Assembly: GCF_002355435.1 (NCBI RefSeq)
Contig: NZ_AP017313.1
Coordinates: 6,262,001-6,326,000 of the forward strand
Source of the DNA: Mucilaginibacter gotjawali
GTDB lineage: Bacteria; Bacteroidota; Bacteroidia; Sphingobacteriales; Sphingobacteriaceae
Direction: 5' to 3'
DNA: 64,000 nucleotides
A program made the position numbers and the translations under genes. Under the pieces are notes generated by a model. It had not been told where the DNA came from and made no database searches. It saw only the letters and a program-made list of their open reading frames with translations. Shown here one piece after another: positions 44,900 to 52,382 of the stretch. Every line of letters begins with the position of its first letter. Within the stretch, counting starts at the first letter, position 1.

Positions 44900-45709
44900 A
44901 TGTTAACAAAGGAAAAAATTTTATCTATAAATATTTCGAAAGGAAAACGGGATGAATTTGTGCAGTCAATTATGGATCTGGGCAGTAAAAATAAACCGTC
45001 GTATGTGTGCGTTGCCAATGCGCATATGCTGGTAGAAGCACATTGGTCTAAAGCGTTTCAGAAGGTAGTAAACGATGCTGACATCGTTACGCCGGATGGG
45101 ATGCCTTTAGCGAAGAGTTTTAAAATATTACACGGTATCGCGCAGGAGCGGGTAGATGGAATGAGTTTGCTTCCATTATTATTAGAAAGTTCCATTGCCG
45201 AAAACCTTGCCGTATATTTTTATGGGGGGTCCTCCGGCCTCGTTGAACATACAAAATCATTTATAGAAAAGGATTTTCCGTTATTGAATGTGGTAGGTAT
45301 GTACTCGCCACCTTTCAGGTATCTCACGGAGGCTGAAGAAACCCTTGTAATTGATAAAATCGCCAATTCAGGTGCAAATATTGTTTTTGTTGCCCTCGGC
45401 TGTCCAAAGCAGGAGCAATGGATGGCAGAAATGAAAGATAAAATACCCGCTGTCCTGGTAGGAATAGGCGGTGCATTGCCCGTTTTGATCGGGCTGCAAA
45501 AAAGGGCGCCTGTGTGGATGCAAAAAAGCAGCCTCGAATGGCTGTACCGACTGGTACAGGAGCCCAGGCGCCTGTTTAAAAGGTACGTGGTAACCAACAC
45601 GGTCTTTTTATATCTTTTATTGAGGGCGAAAATTAAAACCCGGCGTGTTGAGGATGGGGTAGCCGGTCAGAAAATCAGTGATCCGGCTGCCGAACGCGCT
45701 AACTTCTAA
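44900..45709 (+). CDS. WecG/TagA/CpsF family glycosyltransferase, right-flank copy
   Basis: A 269-aa GT26-type enzyme from ATG 44900, which gives MLTKEKILSINISKGKR, parallel to MLNKKRILSIDVSWGKY in the left-flank copy; the TTG at 44894 would add two residues. Shared motifs: CVANAHMLVEAHWS, DADIVTPDGMPLAKS, VYFYGGSSG, VFVALGCPKQEQW, VGIGGALPVLIG, KRAPVWMQKSSLEW. The two copies are similar along their whole length. It closes the locus and is followed at once by a strong terminator. Confidence 0.9.
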   Translation: MLTKEKILSINISKGKRDEFVQSIMDLGSKNKPSYVCVANAHMLVEAHWSKAFQKVVNDADIVTPDGMPLAKSFKILHGIAQERVDGMSLLPLLLESSIAENLAVYFYGGSSGLVEHTKSFIEKDFPLLNVVGMYSPPFRYLTEAEETLVIDKIANSGANIVFVALGCPKQEQWMAEMKDKIPAVLVGIGGALPVLIGLQKRAPVWMQKSSLEWLYRLVQEPRRLFKRYVVTNTVFLYLLLRAKIKTRRVEDGVAGQKISDPAAERANF

Positions 45710-45750
45710 CATCGTTGGCATTTTCTCAAAAAATGAAATGCCAACGATGT
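45709..45750 (+). terminator. Strong hairpin ending the EPS locus
   Basis: ACATCGTTGGCATTT at 45709-45723 is a perfect 15-bp inverted repeat with 45736-45750, with a 12-nt loop, starting on the last base of the stop codon of the glycosyltransferase. It works as a barrier in either direction; T-rich sequence follows only loosely. Confidence 0.8.
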
Positions 45751-45815
45751 ATAATTTATTCAGCAGCGATTTATCCGATTTGGTAGGGTACAAAAATTAG
45801 CAAACGATAAAAATA

Positions 45816-46205
45816 ATGCATATGCAAGAGATCAGCTTTTTTGAAAATAAAAATGTAATTGTAACACAAACAAGGTTTATTGTTGCACATAAAGTAGTCG
45901 AAATAAAAAATATTTCGGACGTCAAAATAGGTTCAGTCAGAGTTTACAGAACTTTTAAACTTGTGTTAGCGTTGATCGGCTTCCTGTTAATGTTTTTCAA
46001 TGCCTGGAGGATCCCGGGGATAATCTTGTTTTTCGTTTCCATTTTAAGCGTGTATTTTACGGACGAGAAATATTCTGTCCATCTTAATACAAAATCCGGC
46101 GAAACAGACAGTTTAATATCAAAGGACCGGGATTATATTGAACAAGTTGTTAAAGCGATCAACGACGCTATGTGGGCTTATCATTTAAAAACAGCGCCAA
46201 TGTAG
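45816..46205 (+). CDS. DUF6232-like small membrane protein
   Basis: A 129-aa protein with an N-terminal beta part (ISFFENKNVIVTQTRFIVA, about 5-23), two adjacent membrane segments at about 49-85, and a C-terminal PH-like beta/helix part. This matches the layout of DUF6232 proteins, of unknown function. The start may be ATG 45816 or 45822. It is a single gene between the EPS terminator and the ribosome-repair operon. Confidence 0.65.
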   Translation: MHMQEISFFENKNVIVTQTRFIVAHKVVEIKNISDVKIGSVRVYRTFKLVLALIGFLLMFFNAWRIPGIILFFVSILSVYFTDEKYSVHLNTKSGETDSLISKDRDYIEQVVKAINDAMWAYHLKTAPM

Positions 46206-46281
46206 CGTTGTGGGCTTATTGCTATAACTTCCCGCTGCCGGGGAATTTAATGGCCGATTTTCCTCTTTTTAAATTAAATGC

Positions 46282-46289
46282 TATCTTTG
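46282..46289 (+). promoter_or_regulatory. -7 box of the RtcB-PrfH operon promoter
   Basis: TATCTTTG fits the Bacteroidota consensus TAnnTTTG exactly. Transcription would begin near 46296, leaving about 250 nt of leader before the first large ORF. The -33 region (around 46257-46261) is only T-rich. Confidence 0.6.
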
Positions 46290-46331
46290 CATCCATTCCT
46301 GATTTGTAAACGCTTTAAATATCAAGGAACC

Positions 46332-46376
46332 ATGACAGAGCAACGCTACATATCGCCCCTTTCGCTCATTGCCTAA
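46332..46376 (+). CDS. Putative 14-aa leader peptide of the repair operon
   Basis: MTEQRYISPLSLIA, ATG 46332 to TAA 46376, is preceded by AAGGA at 46324-46328, a ribosome site of a quality rare in this window. It lies about 36 nt into the inferred transcript, and its stop codon sits within a short hairpin. This is the usual layout of a regulatory leader ORF. No homologue is known to me. Confidence 0.45.
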   Translation: MTEQRYISPLSLIA

Positions 46377-46517
46377 CCAGGCAGGCAAACACTATATTTT
46401 ATTAACTTAATTAAAGGTTACCCTGGTGACCCTGTAAATTATTGCCTCCTGTTTTATCTGAGCGTTCTTAAGCGGCTATATCCTTACTCAAGGATGAATT
46501 GAGATCAAAAATCAATT
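46371..46517 (+). promoter_or_regulatory. Mutually exclusive leader hairpins (attenuator-like)
   Basis: Over the leader stop codon, GCCT (46371-46374) can pair with AGGC (46379-46382). Alternatively CAGG-C-AGGCAA (46378-46388) can pair with TTGCCTCCTG (46442-46451), 10 bp with one bulged C. The two structures share bases and cannot coexist. Further down are ATCCTT-ACTC-AAGGAT (46480-46495) and AATTGA/TCAATT (46497-46517) followed by Ts, a weak terminator-like stem. Pairings are seen by eye; the switching is inference. Confidence 0.4.
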
Positions 46518-46543
46518 TTTAAAAAAATTTAAATGGAAGTCCG

Positions 46544-47275
46544 ATGGACATACATGAATGGCCGTGCCGTCTCAAATCGGCGCGGCAAAAAAAGCGGCTC
46601 GTTAAAACCGATCGCGATAAACAATTGATACGGCTTGACAGGAGGCACAAAGTACTGTGGGATCAGCAAGCAAAACTACCGTGGGTTCCACTTGAAGAAC
46701 CTTACCAGCGTGGCTGGAAACGTTTTTTTGTATTGAGAGAAGATGTGAAGCATAGCCCGGGGGCCGAGTTTTACGAAGCTTTGCTGCCGAAGATAAACAC
46801 CGTAGAATATCATCACGATAAATCGTTTAAACGAAAAAAAAGACGTAAAGGGAAATATGGGTATGTTGAGAGGAAGCAAACGCTACGCGAATTTGACCTG
46901 TATTGGTGGAACAGTGCCAGACTGAACTTATCGGAACAGGAAAAAGCCTGCTTCACTCTGATAGAGACATTTAGTATAAAAACACGGCGCCTTGAAATCA
47001 AATATGTGGTTACAGAGCAATGGCGCTTTGTGCTAAAGGTTGTGCCGAATATGATAACACATAAAAAACTCAAAGACAGCGATATTGAAAAAGAGCTGGC
47101 ATGGATTGACAACCATATAGACCGTCATGATTTAGCACCTCGTATTAATTTATTAACTCGTGGCCGGGGTTACCGGTGGAACCGGTGGACTTGCGCTCGG
47201 ACCAAATACATTAACAAAATTAAAAACATACCCAGGTATAGCCCGAAAGAAGCTTACCTGGATTTAGAAACATAA
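46544..47275 (+). CDS. Unrecognised basic protein, first gene of the RtcB-PrfH operon
   Basis: A 243-aa, strongly basic soluble protein (for example SFKRKKRRKGKYGYVERKQ at about 89-107; C-terminal RGRGYRWNRWTCARTKYINK). I recognise no family. No signal or membrane segment is present. The charge suggests binding to RNA or the ribosome. GGAAG at 46535-46539 supports ATG 46544. Its stop is 5 bp before the rtcB ATG, so it is surely co-transcribed and probably works in the same process. The C-terminal 45 residues are rich in Arg, Trp and Tyr, the kind of surface that stacks on RNA. Confidence 0.7.
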   Translation: MDIHEWPCRLKSARQKKRLVKTDRDKQLIRLDRRHKVLWDQQAKLPWVPLEEPYQRGWKRFFVLREDVKHSPGAEFYEALLPKINTVEYHHDKSFKRKKRRKGKYGYVERKQTLREFDLYWWNSARLNLSEQEKACFTLIETFSIKTRRLEIKYVVTEQWRFVLKVVPNMITHKKLKDSDIEKELAWIDNHIDRHDLAPRINLLTRGRGYRWNRWTCARTKYINKIKNIPRYSPKEAYLDLET

Positions 47276-47280
47276 GCCAC

Positions 47281-48681
47281 ATGGGCAATTTAAGAACAAA
47301 AGATTTAAGTAAAATAGGCTATCATAACGACCAACTGCGAAGCCTGGTTATCGGTGTAGCCTCTAAAAATTTCAAACACCACAGTAAGCAGCAATTGCTT
47401 GATTTGCTGGTGAACATTAAAAATAATCCGGAAGCATTTTTGGATAACGAGTTAACTGCCAAAATAGCGGCAAAAATGATTGGCAAGGTCGAAGGGGTTC
47501 CGTCGAGATCCTTTGAGCTGAGAGATGAACCCGTTTATTGTAAAACTTACGGGGGCAAGGGTATCGAGGCTTCGGCTAAAAGGCAAATGGAATTGGCAAA
47601 CCTATTACCGGTTAGTTTACAGGGCGCCTTAATGCCTGATGCGCATATGGGTTTTGGCTTGCCTATTGGTGGGGTATTGGCTACCGGCAACGCCGTGATC
47701 CCCTACGCCGTAGGGATGGATATCGGCTGCCGCATGGCGCTGTCAATTATTGACGGGAGTGATGGCTTTGTACAACGGTTTGCACATCAAATTAAACAAG
47801 CCTTAAAAGATCATACGCATTTTGGTATGGAAGGCGGATTGGACATGCGACAGGAACACGAGGTTTTGGACAGCCCGGTATTTAATGAGCTGTCGTTTCT
47901 AAGACCATTCCACGGTAAAGCGGTAAGACAATTAGGAACATCGGGCAATGGCAACCATTTTGTTGAGTTTGGGGAAATTGAGTTGCTGGCTGATAATATC
48001 CTGGGGTTACCCTCTAAAAAGTACCCGGCTTTATTAACGCATTCTGGCAGCAGGGGTTTAGGTTCGGCTATTGCCAAACATTATACCCAAATAGCTATGA
48101 ACACCTGCAAATTACCTCGCTATGCGCAGCAACTTGCCTGGCTGGATATGGATGGCGAGGCCGGAAAAGAATACTGGATGGCGATGACCCTGGCAGGTGA
48201 CTATGCCAAAGCCTGTCATGAACGTATTCATGCCAATCTATTAAGGGCGTTAGGTTTAAAAGCTTTACGTGTGGTAGAGAACCATCACAACTTTGCCTGG
48301 AAAGAGCACCTCGCTGATGGCAGGGAGGTGATCATTCACCGGAAAGGTGCAACGCCTGCACACCTAGGCGAGCCCGGTATTATCCCGGGCAGTATGACTG
48401 CGCCGGCTTACCTGGTATCTGGTAAGGGGGTGTCAGATGCTTTATATTCAGCATCGCATGGTGCGGGCCGGGCAATGAGCAGGCAAAATGCAAAGGATAG
48501 CATGACTGCATCAGCCATGAAGAAGCTGCTGGCAAATGCAGGCGTTACTTTAATTGGCGGCACAGTAGAAGAAAACCCTTTAGCTTACAAGGACATTGAA
48601 ACTGTAATTGCCGCGCAACATGAGCTGGTTGAAATCCAGGGTAAGTTTTTTCCGCAAATTGTTAGAATGAATAAGGAGTAG
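47281..48681 (+). CDS. rtcB: RtcB-family RNA ligase, PrfH-linked type
   Basis: Joins 2',3'-cyclic phosphate or 3'-phosphate and 5'-OH RNA ends with GTP and Mn2+. Metal and guanylate residues are visible: DAHMGFGLPIGG (Asp120, His122), MDIGCRM (Cys150), GNGNHFVE (His226), THSGSRGLG (His254), NHHNFAWKE (about 334) and YSASHGAGR with the His393 expected to take GMP. Length is 466 aa. It is followed by prfH with a 3-bp gap. RtcB2-PrfH pairs of this kind are known to rescue ribosomes nicked in the 16S decoding centre: PrfH frees the peptide and RtcB reseals the rRNA. Confidence 0.93.
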   Translation: MGNLRTKDLSKIGYHNDQLRSLVIGVASKNFKHHSKQQLLDLLVNIKNNPEAFLDNELTAKIAAKMIGKVEGVPSRSFELRDEPVYCKTYGGKGIEASAKRQMELANLLPVSLQGALMPDAHMGFGLPIGGVLATGNAVIPYAVGMDIGCRMALSIIDGSDGFVQRFAHQIKQALKDHTHFGMEGGLDMRQEHEVLDSPVFNELSFLRPFHGKAVRQLGTSGNGNHFVEFGEIELLADNILGLPSKKYPALLTHSGSRGLGSAIAKHYTQIAMNTCKLPRYAQQLAWLDMDGEAGKEYWMAMTLAGDYAKACHERIHANLLRALGLKALRVVENHHNFAWKEHLADGREVIIHRKGATPAHLGEPGIIPGSMTAPAYLVSGKGVSDALYSASHGAGRAMSRQNAKDSMTASAMKKLLANAGVTLIGGTVEENPLAYKDIETVIAAQHELVEIQGKFFPQIVRMNKE

Positions 48682-48683
48682 TG

Positions 48684-49301
48684 ATGAAAAAAATGATCGT
48701 ACAAATTACATCGGGCAAAGGCCCGGCAGAATGCTGCCGGGTTGTAGCCTGCGTGCAAAGCCTGATGATAAAGCAGGGTAAACAGCAGGGCATTGAATTA
48801 CAGGTGCTGGAAAATAAGTCCGGCGAATTGAATGGAACATTGCTTTCGGCTACGATGATGGCCATTGGTGATAGCCTGGACGCATTTATTAAGGATTGGG
48901 CCGGTACCGTGCAATGGATAGCCCCAAGCCCTTACCGCAAATATCATAAACGTAAAAACTGGTTTATAGGCGTAGTGGCTTTTAATGTGAAGGAGTTGAT
49001 GCAATGGAACCCGAAAGATGTTAAGCTGGAAACATGCCGCTCATCAGGGCCGGGCGGACAAAACGTGAATAAGGTAGAAACCGCGGTCCGAGGCATACAC
49101 CTCCCATCAGGTATACAAGTGATGGCGATGGATACCCGGTCACAACTGGAAAACAAGAAACTTTGCATGGCAAGGCTCGAAGCTAAAATATTGGCTTGGC
49201 AGACCGCGCAATTAATGGAGCAGCAGCAGAGCTATTGGCAGAACCACTGTGTCCTTGAGCGCGGAAATCCTGTTAAAACAATCACAGGGAGCTTATTTTA
49301 A
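48684..49301 (+). CDS. prfH: Peptide chain release factor H
   Basis: A 205-aa release-factor homologue with the catalytic loop SSGPGGQNVNKVETAVRG (GGQ at about 124-126) but without the stop-codon-reading domain of RF1/RF2. The N-terminal part (VQITSGKGPAECCRVV) is specific to PrfH. ATG 48684 follows AAGGAG at 48673-48678 with good spacing; GTG 48681 overlaps the rtcB stop. PrfH hydrolyses peptidyl-tRNA on ribosomes with a cleaved 16S decoding site, so that RtcB can repair them. Ends the operon, before a clear terminator. Confidence 0.93.
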   Translation: MKKMIVQITSGKGPAECCRVVACVQSLMIKQGKQQGIELQVLENKSGELNGTLLSATMMAIGDSLDAFIKDWAGTVQWIAPSPYRKYHKRKNWFIGVVAFNVKELMQWNPKDVKLETCRSSGPGGQNVNKVETAVRGIHLPSGIQVMAMDTRSQLENKKLCMARLEAKILAWQTAQLMEQQQSYWQNHCVLERGNPVKTITGSLF

Positions 49302-49374
49302 TGAACCCTGTCAGCAAAAACAATCGGTTTAAATACTGTCAGTTTAAACAGGCACATGATATTTTTCGCAGGCG

Positions 49375-49402
49375 GGTAGTTACTCATCAAACTACCTTTT
49401 TT
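49375..49402 (+). terminator. Intrinsic terminator of the RtcB-PrfH operon
   Basis: GGTAGTT (49375-49381) pairs with AACTACC (49390-49396), 8-nt loop, then six Ts. It lies 74 bp after the prfH stop. Confidence 0.8.
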
Positions 49403-49860
49403 ACCTGTTCTTTCATTATGCATCATTGTGCTTCAAAACAAAATCTCAATTTATAGTATTTCTACATACCCTTCTGTCACCCCTGCCGGTATGCTCCCCG
49501 TTTTTGATCAGCAAGGACCCCCGCATCGGCCCGCAAAAAAACAGGACACCGGCCAGTCTAAACTGGGCAGGTTTTGCAAGAGGTGCCAGTCAGATTGAGA
49601 AATCATGATCGAATTTGCCGCGATTAAAAACAAAAACGCCTAAAATCAGTGGTTTTACGCGTTTTTGCTTTTTTGTAAACTACCCGGCGGAAAGGAGGGA
49701 GTGCAAAGGAATACCTTAAACCATTTTGGACCTCTTTGACGACTTTAAAAATTTAAACCGGATTTAAAGCCGTAATCAGATCTTACAAGCAAATGGTTGG
49801 CATAACTTTATGGCATTGAACCCGGCACCATAAAAGGGCCGCTTTTCTCTTCAGTTAAAT
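49403..49860. other. 458-bp gap between convergent operons
   Basis: No gene can be supported here; a 60-codon frame at 49426-49608 has no ribosome site or family likeness. A second hairpin, 49631-49645 with 49653-49667 (14 of 15 paired), followed by CTTTTTT to 49676, could be another terminator. The remainder shows no repeat or motif I can name. Confidence 0.5.
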
Positions 49861-50295
49861 TTACCCGTTATACTTTGGGTCAAATTCCACGATCCATTCA
49901 ATACCATATTTGTCCCTGAACATGCCGGCGTAGGTACCCCAGGGACCATCGCCAATTGGGCCTTCAATATCCCCACCTGCCGATAATCCATTAAATATTT
50001 GATCGGCCTCTTCCTTACTTTCGGCGCTAACCAATATTTTAGACCTGTTTTCGCTTTCGTTTACCCTCCCCATAAATTCGGGAACATCGTTAGCTATTAA
50101 CACATTGTGTTTACCAATTGGCAGGGCAATGTACATTAACTTGTTTGCCTCAGCTTCAGCTACAATAAACTCATCGTTTGCCAGGTCCTTGAAACGGATG
50201 ATCTTGGTGAACTCGCCGCCAAAAACTGATTTGTAAAAAGTGAATGCTTCTTCAGCATTTCCATTGAAGTTGATCCACGGATTAATTGTTCTCAT
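49861..50295 (-). CDS. VOC-superfamily (PhnB-like) protein
   Basis: A 144-aa glyoxalase-fold protein. The N-terminal WINFNGNAEEAFTFYKSVFG and the C-terminal DGPWGTYAGMFRDKYGIEW are typical of the PhnB-like subgroup (often annotated 3-demethylubiquinone methyltransferase), for which no reaction is established. Third gene of a minus-strand operon with a SRPBCC protein and an ArsR regulator. A dioxygenase, isomerase or small-molecule-binding role is possible. Confidence 0.85.
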   Translation of the reverse strand: MRTINPWINFNGNAEEAFTFYKSVFGGEFTKIIRFKDLANDEFIVAEAEANKLMYIALPIGKHNVLIANDVPEFMGRVNESENRSKILVSAESKEEADQIFNGLSAGGDIEGPIGDGPWGTYAGMFRDKYGIEWIVEFDPKYNG

Positions 50296-50328
50296 GATTT
50301 TATTTTTAAGTTTTTATTTTTCTTCTTG

Positions 50329-50826
50329 TCATTTCTGCGATAAAGTGGTTAATAGTTCTTCCAGGTTTTTTAAGGTCATGGTGAAGCCTATTTTAAAGCC
50401 CTCCAATAATTTTTCCAAGCGCTCAAATGATTCATTAAAAATGGTGATACTCACTTTTGTCCTGCCATTTTGTTCGCTGAAAATGTAATCCCATTCAGAT
50501 CCCGGCAGCTCACGATTTTCGTCTTTATCTGCAAACGCGTTGTACATCTTAAAGTTGGTTTTCGGGGTAATGGATGTGAATTCCTGCACCGCCCAACGCT
50601 CCTGCCCGTCGGGGCTTATCATCGCGTAAAAGCGCCGCCCGCCTACTTCAAAATTCATGTACTTTGTTTTGGCACGCATAGGTGCTGGTGCCCCCCATTG
50701 GTCCAGTAATTCGGCTTTGGTAAAGGCATCCCATACTAAAGATTGCCCGGCATTAAACTCCCTGGTTATATAAACCATTTTCGCTGCCTTGTCAACATTA
50801 AAATCAAATAGCAAATCGTTGTTCAT
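50329..50826 (-). CDS. SRPBCC (AHSA1-like) domain protein
   Basis: A 165-aa helix-grip protein: YITREFNAGQSLVWDAFTKA followed by LLDQWGAPAPM, and a C-terminal helix with FNESFERLEKLLEGFKIGF. AHSA1-like domains bind lipids, Hsp90-like partners or small ligands in a deep pocket. It is 33 bp upstream of the VOC gene and 40 bp downstream of the ArsR gene on the minus strand. Such ArsR/AHSA1/VOC trios are common in Bacteroidota; the ligand is unknown. Confidence 0.88.
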   Translation of the reverse strand: MNNDLLFDFNVDKAAKMVYITREFNAGQSLVWDAFTKAELLDQWGAPAPMRAKTKYMNFEVGGRRFYAMISPDGQERWAVQEFTSITPKTNFKMYNAFADKDENRELPGSEWDYIFSEQNGRTKVSITIFNESFERLEKLLEGFKIGFTMTLKNLEELLTTLSQK

Positions 50827-50866
50827 TATTTTTGATGGTTAGTTAATATTTTTGTTAGTATCAACG

Positions 50867-51190
50867 CTACTTTGTGGCTTGTTCTTTAATTGTTGTTAAT
50901 AATTGATCAAGTTGGCTAAATTGAGTTTCCCAGTTTTGTCTGAATTGGGCTAACCAGTGGTCAAACTCCTGCATTTTTTTTGCATTAAAGTGATAATAAA
51001 TCTCCCGGCCACTATGCTCGGGTTTAATTAATTCGCAGTCGTGCAATACTTTAATATGTTTTGATACCGCCTGGCGGGTCATATCAAATTTTTCAGCCAT
51101 TGCATTTGGTGTTAATGCCTGGATAGCGATTAACGTTAAAATAGCCCTCCGTGTTGGGTCTGATATGGCCTGGAATATATCTTGTTTCAT
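50867..51190 (-). CDS. ArsR-family winged-helix transcriptional regulator
   Basis: A 107-aa repressor: AISDPTRRAILTLIAIQAL, then the recognition helix region FDMTRQAVSKHIKVLHDCELI and the wing EHSGREIYYHFN. No metal-binding CxC motif is present, so it is probably not a metal sensor. First gene of its operon, immediately downstream of a palindrome-rich operator (51208-51263), which it likely binds to repress itself and the two downstream genes. Confidence 0.9.
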   Translation of the reverse strand: MKQDIFQAISDPTRRAILTLIAIQALTPNAMAEKFDMTRQAVSKHIKVLHDCELIKPEHSGREIYYHFNAKKMQEFDHWLAQFRQNWETQFSQLDQLLTTIKEQATK

Positions 51191-51207
51191 TCTTGGTTAT
51201 TAATTAA

Positions 51208-51263
51208 GCAACCTTCAGGTTGCAAATATATGTGCAACTTTTGAGTTGCGCAAATATATTTGC
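51208..51263 (-). promoter_or_regulatory. Palindromic operator/promoter of the ArsR operon
   Basis: Three palindromes are packed upstream of the ArsR gene: GCAACC-TTCA-GGTTGC (51208-51223), GCAACT-TTTG-AGTTGC (51234-51249) and GCAAATATATTTGC (51250-51263). On the minus strand TATATTTG occurs twice (51223-51230 and 51251-51258), so a -7 box is embedded between operator sites. A dimeric ArsR bound here would block RNA polymerase. Confidence 0.7.
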
Positions 51264-51452
51264 ATTTTTTTTCGGGCATAATGAAGGGGCGCTTAGTGGT
51301 CAGCGTAGCATTCGTTACAATAACAAAGCAAACTGTGTCCTACGTTATATGAAGAAAGGAGGTTGAACTCGCAAAACTCTATAATTATTTCATTTTAATA
51401 ATTACAAAGCGTTCATAAAGGTTATGGATGAACAGCAGGTATTTGAAAAAAG

Positions 51453-51491
51453 AAATAGCCTGCTAAAAATTATCGCTTTAGCAGGCTATTT
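51453..51491. terminator. Perfect 15-bp hairpin terminator
   Basis: AAATAGCCTGCTAAA (51453-51467) and its exact complement (51477-51491) with a 9-nt loop. It sits 10 bp from a tRNA-Ser-like 3' end, in the place of a tRNA terminator on the minus strand. Confidence 0.8.
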
Positions 51492-51500
51492 ATATGAGAA

Positions 51501-51523
51501 GGCGGAGAGGGAGGGTTCCGAAC
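51501..51523 (-). other. tRNA-Ser-like 3'-end remnant, possible integration (att) site
   Basis: Read on the minus strand, this is GTTCGGAACCCTCCCTCTCC plus GCC, close to the T-arm and acceptor end of a tRNA-Ser (GTTCGAATCC then CTCCCTCTCCGCC). The rest of the tRNA is absent to the right, and a terminator lies on the 3' side. A tRNA 3' end joined to foreign DNA is what tyrosine-recombinase integration leaves. Judged by resemblance only. Confidence 0.45.
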
Positions 51524-51981
51524 ATCCGCTATATGTAATCTGATTATCAGTATCTTACGTTAACAAATAATTTTCACGCTACGAATCACGCAATGAGGCG
51601 AAATAACTCTAATTGTTTCCCTAAAATAAGTAAATCTACCGTAAAAAGCAAATACAAAAAGTGATGATCATTCTTCCAAAGAACAAGGAATAATCCCGTT
51701 GGGATTTTGTATTATGTCATTGGGTGCTGTAAATGCACTTTTTTATCATTTTTCATCACGTCAGGGCACCACTGAGGGCACCAGTTATTTTGACACGATT
51801 TATTAAGCTTTAAAGAACGCTCGGTTATCCCAATTCAAAGATAAGGATCACGACCCGGGACCCCAAATATTTTGCCCTTTTTATTGTTGTAATTCCCTTA
51901 ATGGCTGACCATTATTGTCTGCAAAATCTGCTGAAGAAATTGTCTGGTATGCGGTGCAAAAGAAAGCCTTCAATTACCCGA
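51524..51981. other. 458-bp decayed accessory DNA, no gene seen
   Basis: Between the tRNA-like remnant and the START pseudogene I find no supported gene. Short open stretches interrupted by stops suggest decay of a former element; no integrase motif is recognisable. Nothing else to report here. Confidence 0.4.
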
Positions 51982-52232
51982 CTAATTTTGAACGAATGCA
52001 AAATAGACAGTTTTGTAAGCCGGCTTTTTCAACTGCAACTTTAACGCCTTGAAAATTTTCATTGGCCCTTGCTTCGCGAATATATTGACCAACCAGGAAG
52101 GAAGCCTCCGGGATCGACCTGGATGGTATACTCAACTTCAATTTGATCTCTGCCCGATGGCTTTATGATCCATTTGCCGGTAGAGTCTTCGATCCTGACA
52201 ATTCCCTTTTTTACCGGAATAAAGCCTGTGTA
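51982..52232 (-). pseudogene. START-domain (SRPBCC) protein fragment, frameshifted
   Basis: On the minus strand, codons from 52232 to about 52089 read YTGFIPVKKGIVRIEDSTGK, then WIIKPSG and IEVEYTIQVDPGGFLPG, the late part of a START lipid-binding domain. The reading then moves to another frame as LVNIFAKQGPMKIFKALK and ends at the stop at 51982-51984. The family pattern (dPGG, then PAWLVN, then GP) spans the break, so this is one gene with a small deletion. The N-terminal half is missing. Confidence 0.65.
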
Positions 52233-52279
52233 TCACCCATTATGTTTATTTCTTATCTCAAATGAAAAGCAAATGAAAA

Positions 52280-52381
52280 GAAACTTTTTACAGACCTTCT
52301 GATGTTCAGTGAAGAAACGCATTTCTGGGCGGTCGCAGCGATCGCATCTTTAAACAGCTCCGGGTTGTTGTGTAAAGTCAT
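52280..52381 (-). pseudogene. AbiEii-type toxin remnant (N-terminus only)
   Basis: ATG at 52381 starts MTLHNNPELFKDAIAATAQK then CVSSL, the N-terminus of AbiEii/AbiGii nucleotidyltransferase toxins. The next residues of the family, EHQKV, follow in a different frame (one base lost), after which all similarity stops. The nucleotidyltransferase core (GGTSLSK-type motif) is absent. It begins one base after the antitoxin stop, the normal operon position of the toxin. The toxin is clearly dead. Confidence 0.75.
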
Positions 52382-52382
52382 T

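Noticed and set aside
46533..46628. 31-codon frame overlapping the start of the basic protein gene
   Set aside because: The 243-codon frame has a better placed GGAAG and continues to rtcB; the short frame ends without a purpose.
49426..49608. 60-codon plus-strand frame after prfH
   Set aside because: Lies beyond the operon terminator, has no ribosome site and no recognisable sequence.
51501..51575. Complete tRNA-Ser gene
   Set aside because: Only the T-arm and acceptor end can be seen; no anticodon stem or D-arm pairs could be found.
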